Assembly (NCBI RefSeq): GCF_003663885.1
Contig: NZ_RCCE01000002.1
Location: 124,001-188,000, forward strand
Direction of reading: 5' to 3'
DNA: 64,000 nt
DNA from: Litoreibacter meonggei
GTDB taxonomy: Bacteria > Pseudomonadota > Alphaproteobacteria > Rhodobacterales > Rhodobacteraceae
The notes under the pieces are model-generated. The model worked only from the letters and a program-made list of their open reading frames with translations. It was not told the DNA's origin and did no database searches. Below are positions 45,978 to 54,819 of this stretch, piece after piece. Position numbers and translations under genes: made by a program. The first letter of the stretch is position 1. Every line of letters starts with the position of its first letter.

Positions 45978-46979
45978 CTACCCTGCAACTAGGGTGCGAA
46001 ACTCCGCTTCGAGCGCCGAAATGTCAATATCTGTTGGGTTTTTGCGGTGTTTTAGCGCCCGCTCCGCCCGCTCTCGCCCAGCCCTGGTCATCGGCCCGCA
46101 GGCATCTGCGACCGCCTGCATTTCTGCCATGTTGCCGTTACAATGCAACGCGACATCGCAGCCTGCATCCAGCGACGCGCGCGCGCGCTCGGCAACGGTG
46201 CCCGACAAGGCTTCCATGGAAATATCGTCGGTCATGATCAGATTGTCGAACCCGATATCCTCGCGGATCATAGTCATCGCCTTGGGCGAAGTCGTGGCCG
46301 GCAAGTCATCGATGCACGGGAACACAATATGCGCCGTCATACCCATCGCCATATGGGTCAGGCGTCTAAACGGCTCAAAGTCCAGCGCGTCCAATTCATC
46401 GCGCGGCACATCGACCCTCGGCAATTCCTTATGCCCGTCGACCACCGCGCGGCCATAGCCCGGAATGTGTTTCAGGACCGGAAGCACACCACCATCCAGC
46501 AAGCCAAGTTCTGCTGCAAGGCACATCTCCACCACTGTATCAACATCCGAGCCGTAGCAGCGATTGCGCAAGACAGGGTGGCTTTCGGGCCAAACTACGT
46601 CCGCCAGTGGCGCGCAATTCACGTCGATACCGACCTCAAACAACTCTTCCGCGATCATCCGGTTGCGCAGATACATCGCCCGCGCCGCATTTTTTCCTGC
46701 CATTGCCATCTGATCCAAAGCTGGCGGGTATTCCCGCCATACCGGCGCGCGCATCCTTTGAACACGGCCGCCTTCTTGGTCGATAAGGATCGGGGCATTC
46801 CATCCAACCGCTGCCCTCAACTCCGATGTAAGCGCCGATAGTTGGGCGCGATCTTCGACATTTCGGGCGAAAAGGATGAATCCCCAAGGATTTACACTTG
46901 CAAAAAACCGACGTTCCACCTCAGAGAGCCTTAGCCCCTCGCAGCCAAAAATATATGCGCCTGAGGGCATTGCAGTCAC
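45978..46979 (-). CDS. nagZ: beta-N-acetylhexosaminidase NagZ
   Basis: A 333-aa glycoside hydrolase family 3 enzyme that removes GlcNAc from muropeptides during peptidoglycan recycling in the cytoplasm. Landmarks are DQEGGRVQRMRAP (about 66-78), VLKHIPGYGRA with the flexible-loop histidine region in KHxPG, and the nucleophile in IMTDDISMEAL. Length is normal. It sits between the SPOR gene and scpA, a position shared across Rhodobacterales. Confidence 0.95.
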   Translation of the reverse strand: MTAMPSGAYIFGCEGLRLSEVERRFFASVNPWGFILFARNVEDRAQLSALTSELRAAVGWNAPILIDQEGGRVQRMRAPVWREYPPALDQMAMAGKNAARAMYLRNRMIAEELFEVGIDVNCAPLADVVWPESHPVLRNRCYGSDVDTVVEMCLAAELGLLDGGVLPVLKHIPGYGRAVVDGHKELPRVDVPRDELDALDFEPFRRLTHMAMGMTAHIVFPCIDDLPATTSPKAMTMIREDIGFDNLIMTDDISMEALSGTVAERARASLDAGCDVALHCNGNMAEMQAVADACGPMTRAGRERAERALKHRKNPTDIDISALEAEFRTLVAG

Positions 46980-47031
46980 CTCTTAAACTTTGCGCGTCCT
47001 GTGCCCTTGCACAATACGAACATACAGCCTC

Positions 47032-47976
47032 TTAGCGGGCCAATACGGGGATACAGGCGGCTTTCCCTGCGACCAAAACTGCACAAAAGCGTCGGGAGGC
47101 ATTCAAATCATCGAAACCGACCGCGCGCAGGCGATAGAATTTTCGTCCGCCCGAGGTGGCTTCCTGTATGACGCGCGACTTGCCCTCGATGTAATCTTCG
47201 AACCGTGCGGCGATCTTATCCCATTCCGCACGTGCGGTCTTGGCATCGTCAAACGCGCCCAACTGCACCAACCGGGTTCCCGAGGCGATGCTTGCAGGGT
47301 CGACATCTTGCGTCGCGTCGCCCCCAACCGCCGATGCGGCTGAAGCTGCCGCGGCCTGTGCTTGCAGCGCGGCCAGATCGACCTTTGGCTTGCGTGTTGG
47401 GACGGGCGAACGTTTCACACCCGGAACTTTGGGATCAAGGATCGGGCGCGCAAGGTCTTCGGTGGGGGGCGCGTTGTCCAGCGGCTCAACCCCTTCGGAC
47501 ACCCGATCCACCAATGCCAACGCTTCCGCAACGGCGTCATCCGTGTTGATTTCGGTATTGAGTGACACAACAGTGCCAACGGCTTCCTCGACCACACCCT
47601 CGGCTTCGACCTCAATCTCACTCGACGGCGCAACAATCGCGTCTTCCTGCGATAGGTCAATCGGCTCCGGCGCAAGGATCACTTGCGGTGTCGGCCCCTC
47701 GGCTTCGCCTTCGGATTGCACGGAATTTACAGCCAAACCAGTATGTTGCGCCAACTGGCCACCAGGATCAGCGGGCTGCACACGGGCCGGTCCTTCCAGT
47801 GCCCGGATCACAGGCACATCGGTGACGTCGCGCACGGTCAATTGATAGCCCCAGACGGCCAACCCAAGCACCAATACCACGGAGCTGCCAGCGCCCACGA
47901 GGTTCATCATACGCGAAAAACCCCCTTGTTGCGGGGTCGCAGGCGCCTCAAACGCGCCGAATTCCAGATCTGCCAT
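47032..47976 (-). CDS. SPOR-domain membrane protein
   Basis: A 314-aa bitopic protein: a cytoplasmic N-terminus (about 1-30), one membrane helix (LVGAGSSVVLVLGLAVWGYQ), a long acidic Pro/Glu-rich periplasmic linker (about 75-215), then a C-terminal SPOR domain beginning near RLVQLGAFDDAKTARAEWDKI and ending in KAACIPVL. SPOR domains bind denuded glycan at the septum, so the protein is probably a divisome component. It is cotranscribed between argS and nagZ. Confidence 0.9.
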   Translation of the reverse strand: MADLEFGAFEAPATPQQGGFSRMMNLVGAGSSVVLVLGLAVWGYQLTVRDVTDVPVIRALEGPARVQPADPGGQLAQHTGLAVNSVQSEGEAEGPTPQVILAPEPIDLSQEDAIVAPSSEIEVEAEGVVEEAVGTVVSLNTEINTDDAVAEALALVDRVSEGVEPLDNAPPTEDLARPILDPKVPGVKRSPVPTRKPKVDLAALQAQAAAASAASAVGGDATQDVDPASIASGTRLVQLGAFDDAKTARAEWDKIAARFEDYIEGKSRVIQEATSGGRKFYRLRAVGFDDLNASRRFCAVLVAGKAACIPVLAR

Positions 47977-48063
47977 ACTCGCCTCTCCGCCCCCGAATTG
48001 ATTTCGGGTGGTCTGTCTTTAAGCCTGCTCGTGGCTCCTGAACCGGGCGCGGATCATTAAACG

Positions 48064-49806
48064 TCAGCGCATCTCTTCGGCAGGAGCTACACCTAGAATA
48101 CCAAGACCTGCGGAAATAACAATCGCCGTGGCACGTGCGAGGGCGATTTTTGGCAAACTCGCGCTTTCACTGTCCTGCAAAAAGCGCAGTTCAGGCACAT
48201 CGTTGCCCCGGTTCCACAGCGCATGCAGCTCTCCGGCCAACTCATAGAGGTAGAACGCGATGCGGTGCGGCTCGTTGGTACGGGCCGCTATCTCCACCAA
48301 ACGCGGCCATTCCGCCAGCTTCGTCGCCAGCTTCAATTCGGCCTCATGGGTGTTGCCCGACAGGTCCACCTTGGCCAGCGCCGCGTCGGACACATCCCAG
48401 CCTTCGGCCTGCGCCTTGCGCAGCACCGAACACACCCGCGCGTGCGCATATTGCACATAGAAAACGGGGTTATCTTTCGATTGTTCCAACACTTTGGCGA
48501 AGTCGAAATCCAACGGCGCGTCTTGTTTGCGGGTCAGCATCACGAAGCGCGTCACATCCGCACCCACCAGGTCGACCACATCGCGCAAGGTGACAAAGGT
48601 TCCGGCCCGTTTCGACATCTTGAACGGCTCGCCATTTTTGAACAGGCGCACCAGTTGCGTCAGCTTGATATCCAGCGACACGCGCCCGTCCGACAGTGCC
48701 GAGACCGCTGCCTTCATCCGCTTCACATAGCCGCCGTGATCCGCACCAAACACGTCGATCAGCTCGTCAAAGCCGCGTTGCACCTTGTCATAGTGATAGG
48801 CGATATCAGGTGCGAAATAGGTCCATGCCCCGTCCGACTTCTGGATCGGGCGATCCACATCATCCCCATGCGCGGTGGAGCGGAACAGCATCTGTTCGCG
48901 CGGCTCCCAATCTTCCGGCACCTTGCCCTTGGGCGGCTCCAGCGTGCCACGATAAATCAGGTCCTTGCCTTTGAGATCAGCAATCGCCGCCTCGATCTGG
49001 CCTGTGCCATAAAGCGACTTTTCCGAGTAAAACACGTCCATCTCGACGCCCAAAGCCGCCAGATCAGCGCGGATCAGCTCCATCATCGCGTCGGTGGAAA
49101 ACTCACGGATGTCTTCCAGCCAGACCTGCTCACCCTTGCCCACATAGGCGTTACCCACCTTGGCTTTCAGGTCCTCGCCAACCTTGACCAGATAATCGCC
49201 GGGATAGGTGCCGTCCTCGAACGCCACCTCTTGGCCATGCGCTTCCAGATAGCGCAAATAGACAGACCGCGCCAAGACATCGACCTGCGCGCCGCCATCA
49301 TTGATGTAGTACTCGCGCGTCACATCGTAGCCCGCGTAGTCCAGCAAGGACGCCAGCGCGTCCCCGAAAACCGCGCCACGGGTGTGGCCCACATGCAAAG
49401 GCCCTGTCGGGTTGGCGGAGACATATTCCACATTCACCTTCCGGCCCGCCCCCAACTCGGAGCGCCCGAAAGCCGTCCCGCTATCGAGTGCGCCCTGAAC
49501 CACATCGGCCCAAACGCCGGTCTCCAAGCGCAAGTTCAAGAACCCCGGCCCGGCCACTTCCGCCAAAGCCACACGGGCGTCAGCCATCAGCTTGCCCGCC
49601 AAGGCTTCCGCAATCTCGCGCGGGTTTTTCTTGGCGGGTTTCGCCAGCACCATCGCGGCGTTGGTCGCCATGTCGCCATGTGCCGCGTCGCGCGGCGGCT
49701 CGACTGCCACATTGGCAAAATCCAAGCCCTCAGGCAGCAAGCCCTCAGCCACCATGGCCTCTAGCGATGCAATCACAACGGTGCGAATGTCAGAAAACAG
49801 GTTCAT
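48064..49806 (-). CDS. argS: arginyl-tRNA synthetase
   Basis: A 580-aa class I synthetase. The HIGH motif is [12 protein letters not shown] (about 128-139) after [11 protein letters not shown], and the KMSKS-like motif is [13 protein letters not shown] (about 367-379). The N-terminal Add-1 domain and C-terminal DALR anticodon domain are in place. It heads the argS-SPOR-nagZ-scpA-scpB group, downstream of dgt. Confidence 0.96.
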   Translation of the reverse strand: MNLFSDIRTVVIASLEAMVAEGLLPEGLDFANVAVEPPRDAAHGDMATNAAMVLAKPAKKNPREIAEALAGKLMADARVALAEVAGPGFLNLRLETGVWADVVQGALDSGTAFGRSELGAGRKVNVEYVSANPTGPLHVGHTRGAVFGDALASLLDYAGYDVTREYYINDGGAQVDVLARSVYLRYLEAHGQEVAFEDGTYPGDYLVKVGEDLKAKVGNAYVGKGEQVWLEDIREFSTDAMMELIRADLAALGVEMDVFYSEKSLYGTGQIEAAIADLKGKDLIYRGTLEPPKGKVPEDWEPREQMLFRSTAHGDDVDRPIQKSDGAWTYFAPDIAYHYDKVQRGFDELIDVFGADHGGYVKRMKAAVSALSDGRVSLDIKLTQLVRLFKNGEPFKMSKRAGTFVTLRDVVDLVGADVTRFVMLTRKQDAPLDFDFAKVLEQSKDNPVFYVQYAHARVCSVLRKAQAEGWDVSDAALAKVDLSGNTHEAELKLATKLAEWPRLVEIAARTNEPHRIAFYLYELAGELHALWNRGNDVPELRFLQDSESASLPKIALARATAIVISAGLGILGVAPAEEMR

Positions 49807-49892
49807 CGTCTTACCTCATTAGTCCCGCGCGGTTTACCACGCCTAGATGCGCGGTCCACCCCATCATTGCTTCAAAAATACCTCGGGGGTTT

Positions 49893-49907
49893 GGGGGCAG
49901 CGCCCCC
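49893..49907. repeat. GGGGGC-AGC-GCCCCC hairpin element between dgt and argS
   Basis: GGGGGC (49893-49898) and GCCCCC (49902-49907) form a perfect 6-bp hairpin inside AAAATACCTCGGGGGTTTG and the following bases. From memory, near-identical AATACC-CGGGGGTTTGGGGGCAGCGCCCCC units recur at gene ends across Rhodobacteraceae genomes; this is the only copy I noticed here. On the minus strand it lies 36 bp after the dgt stop, and could terminate dgt. Confidence 0.5.
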
Positions 49908-49942
49908 ATCAAACAAAAGAGTGCGCGCAGCGCCCATTTTGG

Positions 49943-51115
49943 CTACTCGCGCTCCACCACATAACTGTCGGCAGCCACCCCGCCAATCAGCCGCTCATGC
50001 TCTTGCAACGCAAAGCGATCCGTCATCCCCGCAATGTAATCCGCCACGATCCGCGCCAATGCGGTCTCGCCGTCCGCGTCTTCCACATCCTTGCGCCACT
50101 GCTTGGGCAGCAAATCCGTCTGTGTCATAAACAACGGGAACAACTCATCCACCACCCGGGTCACCTGCACGCGCATTTCCACCACGGCAGGCGCGCGGTA
50201 CATGCGGGTGAACAGGAATTCGCGGATCACTTTCAACTGAGCCCACACATCCGGCGAGAACTGCACCATCGCGCGCCCTGCCCCGCGAATATCCGCCACG
50301 GATGTCGGCTCCAACGCGCCCAACCGCGCTTTCGCCACGGCAATCACATCCTCGACCAGCACGCCAAAGAACCGGCGCAACGCTTCGTGACGGCGGCGAT
50401 AATAATTCAGCCCAGGATACAACTCGTCCACCCGTGCAAAACACGGACCAACCAAGGGCAATTCTGCTAATTCATCCGTCGAGAACAATTCCGCCCGTAG
50501 CCCGTCATGCAGGTCGTGGTTGTTATAGGCGATGTCATCCGCCAAAGCCGCCACTTGCGCCTCGGCGCTGGCATAGGTGCCCAGTTCCAGATCATGCCGT
50601 GCGGAGTATTCAGTCAACGCAAACGGCAAATCGCCGGTCACCGGCCCGTTATGCTTGGCGATCCCTTCCAGCGTCTCCCATGTCAGGTTCAACCCGTCCC
50701 ATTCGGCATAGTGACGCTCCAGCGAGGTCACGATCTTCAGCGCCTGCGCGTTATGATCAAACCCGCCATAGGGCGCCATCAACGCATCCAGCGCCTCCTC
50801 GCCCGTATGCCCGAACGGTGTGTGGCCCAGATCATGCGCCAAGGCGACGGCCTCGGTCAGCTCCTCGTTCAACCCCAACACGCCGGCAATCGTCCGCGCC
50901 ACTTGCGCCACCTCGATCGAATGGGTCAGCCGCGTGCGGAAATAATCCCCCTCATGCTCGATAAACACTTGGGTTTTATGCTTCAGACGCCGGAACGCGC
51001 TGGCGTGAATGATCCGGTCCCGGTCGCGCTGAAAGCAGGACCGGAAGGTGCTTTCGTCCTCGGGGTAAAGCCGTCCGCGGCTTTCACTTGGATGGCAGGC
51101 ATAGGGGGCCAGCAT
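49943..51115 (-). CDS. dgt: deoxyguanosinetriphosphate triphosphohydrolase-like protein
   Basis: A 390-aa HD-superfamily enzyme: FRRLKHKTQVF, RTRLTHSIEVAQVAR (first His), LAHDLGHTPFGHTGEEALD with the HD pair and following His, and the later DDIAYNNHDLHDG containing the last Asp. These hydrolyse dNTPs to deoxynucleosides and triphosphate. It heads the dgt-argS-SPOR-nagZ-scp block and is divergent from a SpoIIAA-like gene. Confidence 0.93.
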   Translation of the reverse strand: MLAPYACHPSESRGRLYPEDESTFRSCFQRDRDRIIHASAFRRLKHKTQVFIEHEGDYFRTRLTHSIEVAQVARTIAGVLGLNEELTEAVALAHDLGHTPFGHTGEEALDALMAPYGGFDHNAQALKIVTSLERHYAEWDGLNLTWETLEGIAKHNGPVTGDLPFALTEYSARHDLELGTYASAEAQVAALADDIAYNNHDLHDGLRAELFSTDELAELPLVGPCFARVDELYPGLNYYRRRHEALRRFFGVLVEDVIAVAKARLGALEPTSVADIRGAGRAMVQFSPDVWAQLKVIREFLFTRMYRAPAVVEMRVQVTRVVDELFPLFMTQTDLLPKQWRKDVEDADGETALARIVADYIAGMTDRFALQEHERLIGGVAADSYVVERE

Positions 51116-51264
51116 TGGGGTTTCCTCGTTCTTCTTTTTCCATGTCCTACACCACCGTGCCCCCCGTGACGAGAGCGCGCACCCCGTTGCGGATCGCCGC
51201 AGCCAAGCCCATATTTATGGGGCGAACAGGACTTCCTTACCCCTGCCCGAAAGGACACGAGACC

Positions 51265-51678
51265 ATGTTCACCGTAGAGACCCTTGCCCCCGACCTTCTG
51301 AAAGTTGAAATTGGTGGAAAGATCACCGCCGAGGAAATGTCGAGCGGCCTTGATACCTTGCTACCATTGACCTCCGCCATGGCCGACGGCCGGATGCTGG
51401 CGCTTTACCACGATATTGAATTTCCTGAGGCCGGTGCGATCCTTGAGGAAATGAAACGCCTGCCCCAGTTGTTCGGCGTGATCGGCAAGGTGAAAAAGGT
51501 GGCCCTTGTGTCAGACCAGAAATGGATCCGCGATATGGCAATGCTTGAAGGCAAGATCATTCCGGGCATGACCATCCGCAGCTTCGAGTTCAAAGACCGC
51601 GCGCAGGCCGAAGCCTATCTGGACATGGCCGACGCATCGGACGGCGACGATGACGACACCGAGAATTTTCCGGTCTGA
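51265..51678 (+). CDS. SpoIIAA-like (STAS/SEC14-fold) protein
   Basis: Start at the ATG 11 bp after AAGGA. A 137-aa protein of the SpoIIAA-like family (DUF3478): MFTVETLAPDLLKVEIGGKI, DGRMLALYHDIEFPEAGAI, RDMAMLEGKIIPGMTIRSFEF, with an acidic tail (DASDGDDDD). The fold is shared with STAS and lipid-binding CRAL/TRIO domains; the role is unknown. In most roseobacters erpA directly adjoins dgt in divergent orientation; here this gene lies between. Confidence 0.85.
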   Translation: MFTVETLAPDLLKVEIGGKITAEEMSSGLDTLLPLTSAMADGRMLALYHDIEFPEAGAILEEMKRLPQLFGVIGKVKKVALVSDQKWIRDMAMLEGKIIPGMTIRSFEFKDRAQAEAYLDMADASDGDDDDTENFPV

Positions 51679-51753
51679 CGCCTGAACGTCTTGAGATACC
51701 CCGTCGCTCGCCTTACCTTCTAGACAAACGCGCACTCATATAGGATGCGAGCG

Positions 51754-52083
51754 ATGGAACTCACCCTGCCCCCCAAAGTCACTGACCGCGCTTTCGAGCG
51801 GTTGGCCGAAATCGGTGCGTCCGGTCAAGGCCAAGCCCTGCGCGTCGCCGTCGATGGCGGCGGCTGTTCGGGTTTTCAGTATGACATCAAGCTCGACACA
51901 CCCGCCGAGGACGACCTGATCCTGTCGAAAGACGGGGAAACGGTCGTGGTGGATTCCGTGTCGCTGCCCTTTCTGGCCAATGCAGTTATCGACTTCTCGG
52001 AAGAGTTGATCGGCGCGCGCTTCGTGATCGAAAACCCCAACGCCACATCATCTTGCGGCTGCGGCACGTCTTTTTCGATGTAG
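51754..52083 (+). CDS. erpA: iron-sulfur cluster insertion protein ErpA
   Basis: The second of two in-frame ATGs is taken as start because AGGA lies 8-9 bp upstream. The 109-aa A-type carrier has the three cluster cysteines: GGGCSGFQYDI (about residue 38) and SSCGCGTSF at the C-terminus. It delivers Fe-S clusters to apoproteins. The gene follows the SpoIIAA-like gene by 75 bp. Confidence 0.93.
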   Translation: MELTLPPKVTDRAFERLAEIGASGQGQALRVAVDGGGCSGFQYDIKLDTPAEDDLILSKDGETVVVDSVSLPFLANAVIDFSEELIGARFVIENPNATSSCGCGTSFSM

Positions 52084-52091
52084 CCAAACGC

Positions 52092-52122
52092 AAAAAAGGG
52101 GCGCCGCTTTTCAGCGCGCCCC
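52092..52122 (-). terminator. rho-independent terminator for the small lipoprotein gene
   Basis: On the minus strand GGGGCGC (52122-52116) pairs with GCGCCCC (52104-52098) around an 11-nt loop and is followed by TTTTTT (52097-52092). It lies 24 bp past the stop of the leftward lipoprotein gene, and 15 bp after erpA on the other strand, where it could also act. Confidence 0.8.
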
Positions 52123-52145
52123 AACCGAATGGCAATTCCCAGCAC

Positions 52146-52331
52146 TTACATCTCGCGTTTGTACTCTTCCAAGGCCGCATCCCATGCCGGAGAACTCTCC
52201 AACATTTCAGCGTCAAACGGGATGAAATAGAGCCCCTGTATGGCCCCACGTGAAACCTGTACGTCCTCGGATTCGGGAACTCCACAGGCTGTCAGCGCCA
52301 ATACGGCGCCCAGTACCAGAACTACTCTCAT
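52146..52331 (-). CDS. small lipoprotein, unknown function
   Basis: Start at MRVVLVLGAVLALTACG; four more codons are possible upstream. A lipobox LTAC precedes the lipidated Cys near residue 16, leaving a mature protein of about 45 residues with a single acidic helix (DAALEEYKREM). It is convergent with erpA and has a strong terminator. No family recognised. Confidence 0.68.
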   Translation of the reverse strand: MRVVLVLGAVLALTACGVPESEDVQVSRGAIQGLYFIPFDAEMLESSPAWDAALEEYKREM

Positions 52332-52492
52332 TGTCTGCCTCATGCAGTGTTTTGTTTTTATTTATTATTTGTGTCTTATGTAGAATCAGAACACGCAAAT
52401 GGGGCGCAAATGTGACTTTGCCCCCGAATCAGCTGGTCAGCTGTGTCTTCTCAGCCACAAAAGAATGGCCCGAGAAGCTATGAGTTTCGACC

Positions 52493-52696
52493 CTACCGCC
52501 GCATGGACCGCACTAAAGATCGCTGCAGAGACACACGTCTGACCATAATGTCCGTCGGCCTCGCAACCTTTGTGGTCATTACGACTTTCGATCCGTCTGC
52601 GCGTGTCACGATTTCAACATAGGTCACCGTCTTGGCGCTTACAGCGCCGGTCAGTGCCATTGTGGCAGCTGCAACGAAGGGGATCAGGCGTTTCAT
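52493..52696 (-). CDS. small secreted basic protein, unknown function
   Basis: A 67-aa precursor with a signal peptide (MKRLIPFVAAATMALTGAVSA) followed by a beta-like segment (KTVTYVEIVTRADGSKVVMTTKV) and a very basic C-terminus ending RRSLVRSMRR-like. It is in an A+T-richer stretch between erpA and the next gene. Signal peptide and codon bias suggest a real gene; no homologue recalled. Confidence 0.55.
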   Translation of the reverse strand: MKRLIPFVAAATMALTGAVSAKTVTYVEIVTRADGSKVVMTTKVARPTDIMVRRVSLQRSLVRSMRR

Positions 52697-52813
52697 GGCG
52701 TCTACCTTACAATCTGGTCAACAAGCGTTCTACCCATCAATCGCGGCGCGAATGCGTCAGTCACAGGGTCATTTCAGGGTCGCAAGTTAAAGTATACCAC
52801 AAAAGCCCGAGGC

Positions 52814-52851
52814 AAAAACGGCCACGCCGGTGCACCCTAACGCGGCCGTTT
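52814..52851 (-). terminator. rho-independent terminator after the 93-aa gene
   Basis: AAACGGCC and GGCCGTTT (52851-52844 and 52823-52816 on the minus strand) form a perfect 8-bp stem with a 20-nt loop, followed by TT, giving five T in all at the 3' side. It lies 24 bp past the stop of the leftward gene. Confidence 0.72.
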
Positions 52852-52875
52852 AGATATCGCCTGCAGATTAATCTG

Positions 52876-53157
52876 TCAGGCGACTTCGCCTTTCACTGCG
52901 TCAGTTACAGCGTCCGGTGTCTCTTGTTTCTCGTCGTTGATCCCGCCGGTCGGCGCAGGCAAGGCCAGCGCCTCGTCCGGCATTTGCTCAGGCAGGTGCA
53001 ACTCAACATGTCCGGTCACGGGATCCAGTGTCACGCGCGGTTTAACCGGCAATCCGTCGATCGCACTGTTCAACTCCGAGATAATGCGTTCAAAGTTCTG
53101 ACGTTGGGTTTCCACCACAACTTCTTTCTCACGACCTCGAAACAAAAACTTGAGCAT
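52876..53157 (-). CDS. conserved hypothetical protein (93 aa)
   Basis: A short protein: basic start MLKFLFRGREKE, a helix (RQNFERIISELNSAIDGL), a beta-like segment PRVTLDPVTGHVELHLPEQ, and an acidic Pro-rich tail. No membrane segment or signal. I recall similar proteins only as unnamed members in Rhodobacteraceae. It is divergent from xth, with a 216-bp gap that must hold both promoters. Confidence 0.65.
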   Translation of the reverse strand: MLKFLFRGREKEVVVETQRQNFERIISELNSAIDGLPVKPRVTLDPVTGHVELHLPEQMPDEALALPAPTGGINDEKQETPDAVTDAVKGEVA

Positions 53158-53373
53158 TGCGCACTCCCCGCGTGACAGACATCGATTCCTTAAGAGTTAT
53201 ATTGGCGCTTTGCACCCGGCACTGCGGGGAAAACCCGCGTAATCGGCGCATATCCGCAAATACCCGATCCCTTGCGTCCGTTTTTACGCACCAGAGCCCC
53301 GCAAGCGGGCAGCGCGCCCCTTGCCCCTGACCGCGCCTTGCGGGATACCTTGGGCGCACAGGGGGCCACATCC

Positions 53374-54156
53374 ATGAAAATTGCGACGTTCAACATAAAC
53401 GGCATCAAGGCACGCATTAACGCATTGACCGACTGGTTAACCGAAACACAGCCCGATGTCGCCCTGCTGCAAGAGATCAAAACCGTCGATGAAGGCTTCC
53501 CCAGCCAGCATTTCGAAGACATGGGTTACAACGTCGAAACCCATGGCATGAAAAGCTTCAACGGGGTCGCGATCCTGTCCAAGCTGCCCTTGGAGGACGT
53601 CACGCGCGGCCTGCCCGGCGATGACACTGACGAGCAAGCCCGATGGATAGAGGCCACCGTCGTCGGAAATGAACACGCGGTTCGGCTGTGCGGGCTGTAT
53701 CTGCCCAACGGCAACCCGCGACCCGGCCCCAAATACGACTACAAACTCGCTTGGATGGAGCGGATGTATGCCCGCGCGCAGCACCTCATGGCAGACGAGA
53801 TGCCCGCGATGATGGCAGGGGACTACAATATCATTCCGCAAGCCATTGACGCCGCCCGCCCCGACGCGTGGCGCGAAGATGCCCTGTTCCACCCTGACAG
53901 CCGCGCCGCCTATCGTCGCATTCTAAACCTCGGCTTCACCGAAGCTTTCCGCACCCGCAACCCCGCACCCGAGCAATACAGCTTTTGGGACTACCAAGCG
54001 GGTGCGTGGAACAAAAACGACGGCATCCGCATCGACCATCTGCTGTTGACGCCACAAGCCGCAGACCTGCTGAAGGACTGCCAGATCGATCGCGAATATC
54101 GCGGACGCGAAAAGCCGTCGGACCACGTTCCTGTCTGGGTGGAGCTTGCCGCCTAA
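53374..54156 (+). CDS. xth: exodeoxyribonuclease III
   Basis: Start at MKIATFNINGIKAR; the longer frame upstream is not coding. The 260-aa AP endonuclease/3'-5' exonuclease has LLQEIKTVDE (catalytic Glu), YLPNGNP, MMAGDYNIIP, and the end GIRIDHLLLT and KPSDHVPVWVEL with the catalytic Asp-His. Length is normal. It overlaps the convergent LysE gene by 4 bp. Confidence 0.95.
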   Translation: MKIATFNINGIKARINALTDWLTETQPDVALLQEIKTVDEGFPSQHFEDMGYNVETHGMKSFNGVAILSKLPLEDVTRGLPGDDTDEQARWIEATVVGNEHAVRLCGLYLPNGNPRPGPKYDYKLAWMERMYARAQHLMADEMPAMMAGDYNIIPQAIDAARPDAWREDALFHPDSRAAYRRILNLGFTEAFRTRNPAPEQYSFWDYQAGAWNKNDGIRIDHLLLTPQAADLLKDCQIDREYRGREKPSDHVPVWVELAA

Positions 54157-54743
54157 AAGGCGCTCCACGCGGCCAAACCAACAACCGCCAGCATGGCCAA
54201 CGCCATCCCAACATTGATCACCCGCTGCGTCTGCGGCGGCAGCGCCATTCGCTTGACCGCACTCCCCGCCCAGAGCCACAGGAAGTGGATCGCCAGCCAG
54301 ATCACGTTGATGATCGCAAACTTCGTGGCCACCTCCATCCCGTAGGCGTCGGGGAAGATCGGGAAGCCGGAAAACAGCGTGGTATTGACCACATATGCCT
54401 TCGGGTTGACCGCTTGCAGCAGCAACCCGTCGCGCACACCGGGTTGCCGGCTCGCGGGTGAAAAGGCAATATTTGACCCCGCCAACGCAATGCGCGCGGC
54501 CAGATACAGCAGGTAGCAAGTTGACACCCCCAGCAAGACCAAGCGGATTACCGGGTTTGCCAAAACCAACGCGCCCAGTCCGGTGACAACCGCCAAGGCA
54601 ACAAGGTTCGTGCCGAAAAACAACCCCGTCAGATAGCGCAACCCCGAGCGGAACCCGAACGCAGCCCCCACACCGGCTAAGGACAACACCCCCGGCCCAG
54701 GGGTTATTATCAGTAAGAAGATGGCGGCGGCAAAGTTCAGCAC
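54153..54743 (-). CDS. LysE-family exporter
   Basis: The GTG giving MLNFAAAIFLLIITPGPGVLS is chosen; a longer reading from 54773 would begin inside the dksA terminator hairpin. The 196-aa inner-membrane protein has about six helices with the LysE/RhtB landmarks TPGPGVLSLAGVGAAFGF and NPKAYVVNTTLFS. It likely exports an amino acid or similar solute. It shares the strand of dksA and must have its own signals. Confidence 0.85.
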   Translation of the reverse strand: MLNFAAAIFLLIITPGPGVLSLAGVGAAFGFRSGLRYLTGLFFGTNLVALAVVTGLGALVLANPVIRLVLLGVSTCYLLYLAARIALAGSNIAFSPASRQPGVRDGLLLQAVNPKAYVVNTTLFSGFPIFPDAYGMEVATKFAIINVIWLAIHFLWLWAGSAVKRMALPPQTQRVINVGMALAMLAVVGLAAWSAF

Positions 54744-54756
54744 GGCAAGCTCACAA

Positions 54757-54790
54757 AGAAAAACCGCCGGCACGTTGCTGTACCGGCGGC
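54757..54790 (-). terminator. rho-independent terminator of dksA
   Basis: On the minus strand GCCGCCGG (54790-54783) pairs with CCGGCGG (54770-54764) around a 12-nt loop and is followed by TTTTTCTTT. The stem lies 30 bp after the dksA stop, over the region that would otherwise be an N-terminal extension of LysE. Confidence 0.8.
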
Positions 54791-54819
54791 TTTTACAGTG
54801 AACAGATGTTCAAAAATGA

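Noticed and set aside
48223-49764. 513-codon open frame antisense to argS
   Set aside because: It is a shadow of argS, which has all class I synthetase motifs. The antisense product is a low-information His/Gln/Arg-rich chain.
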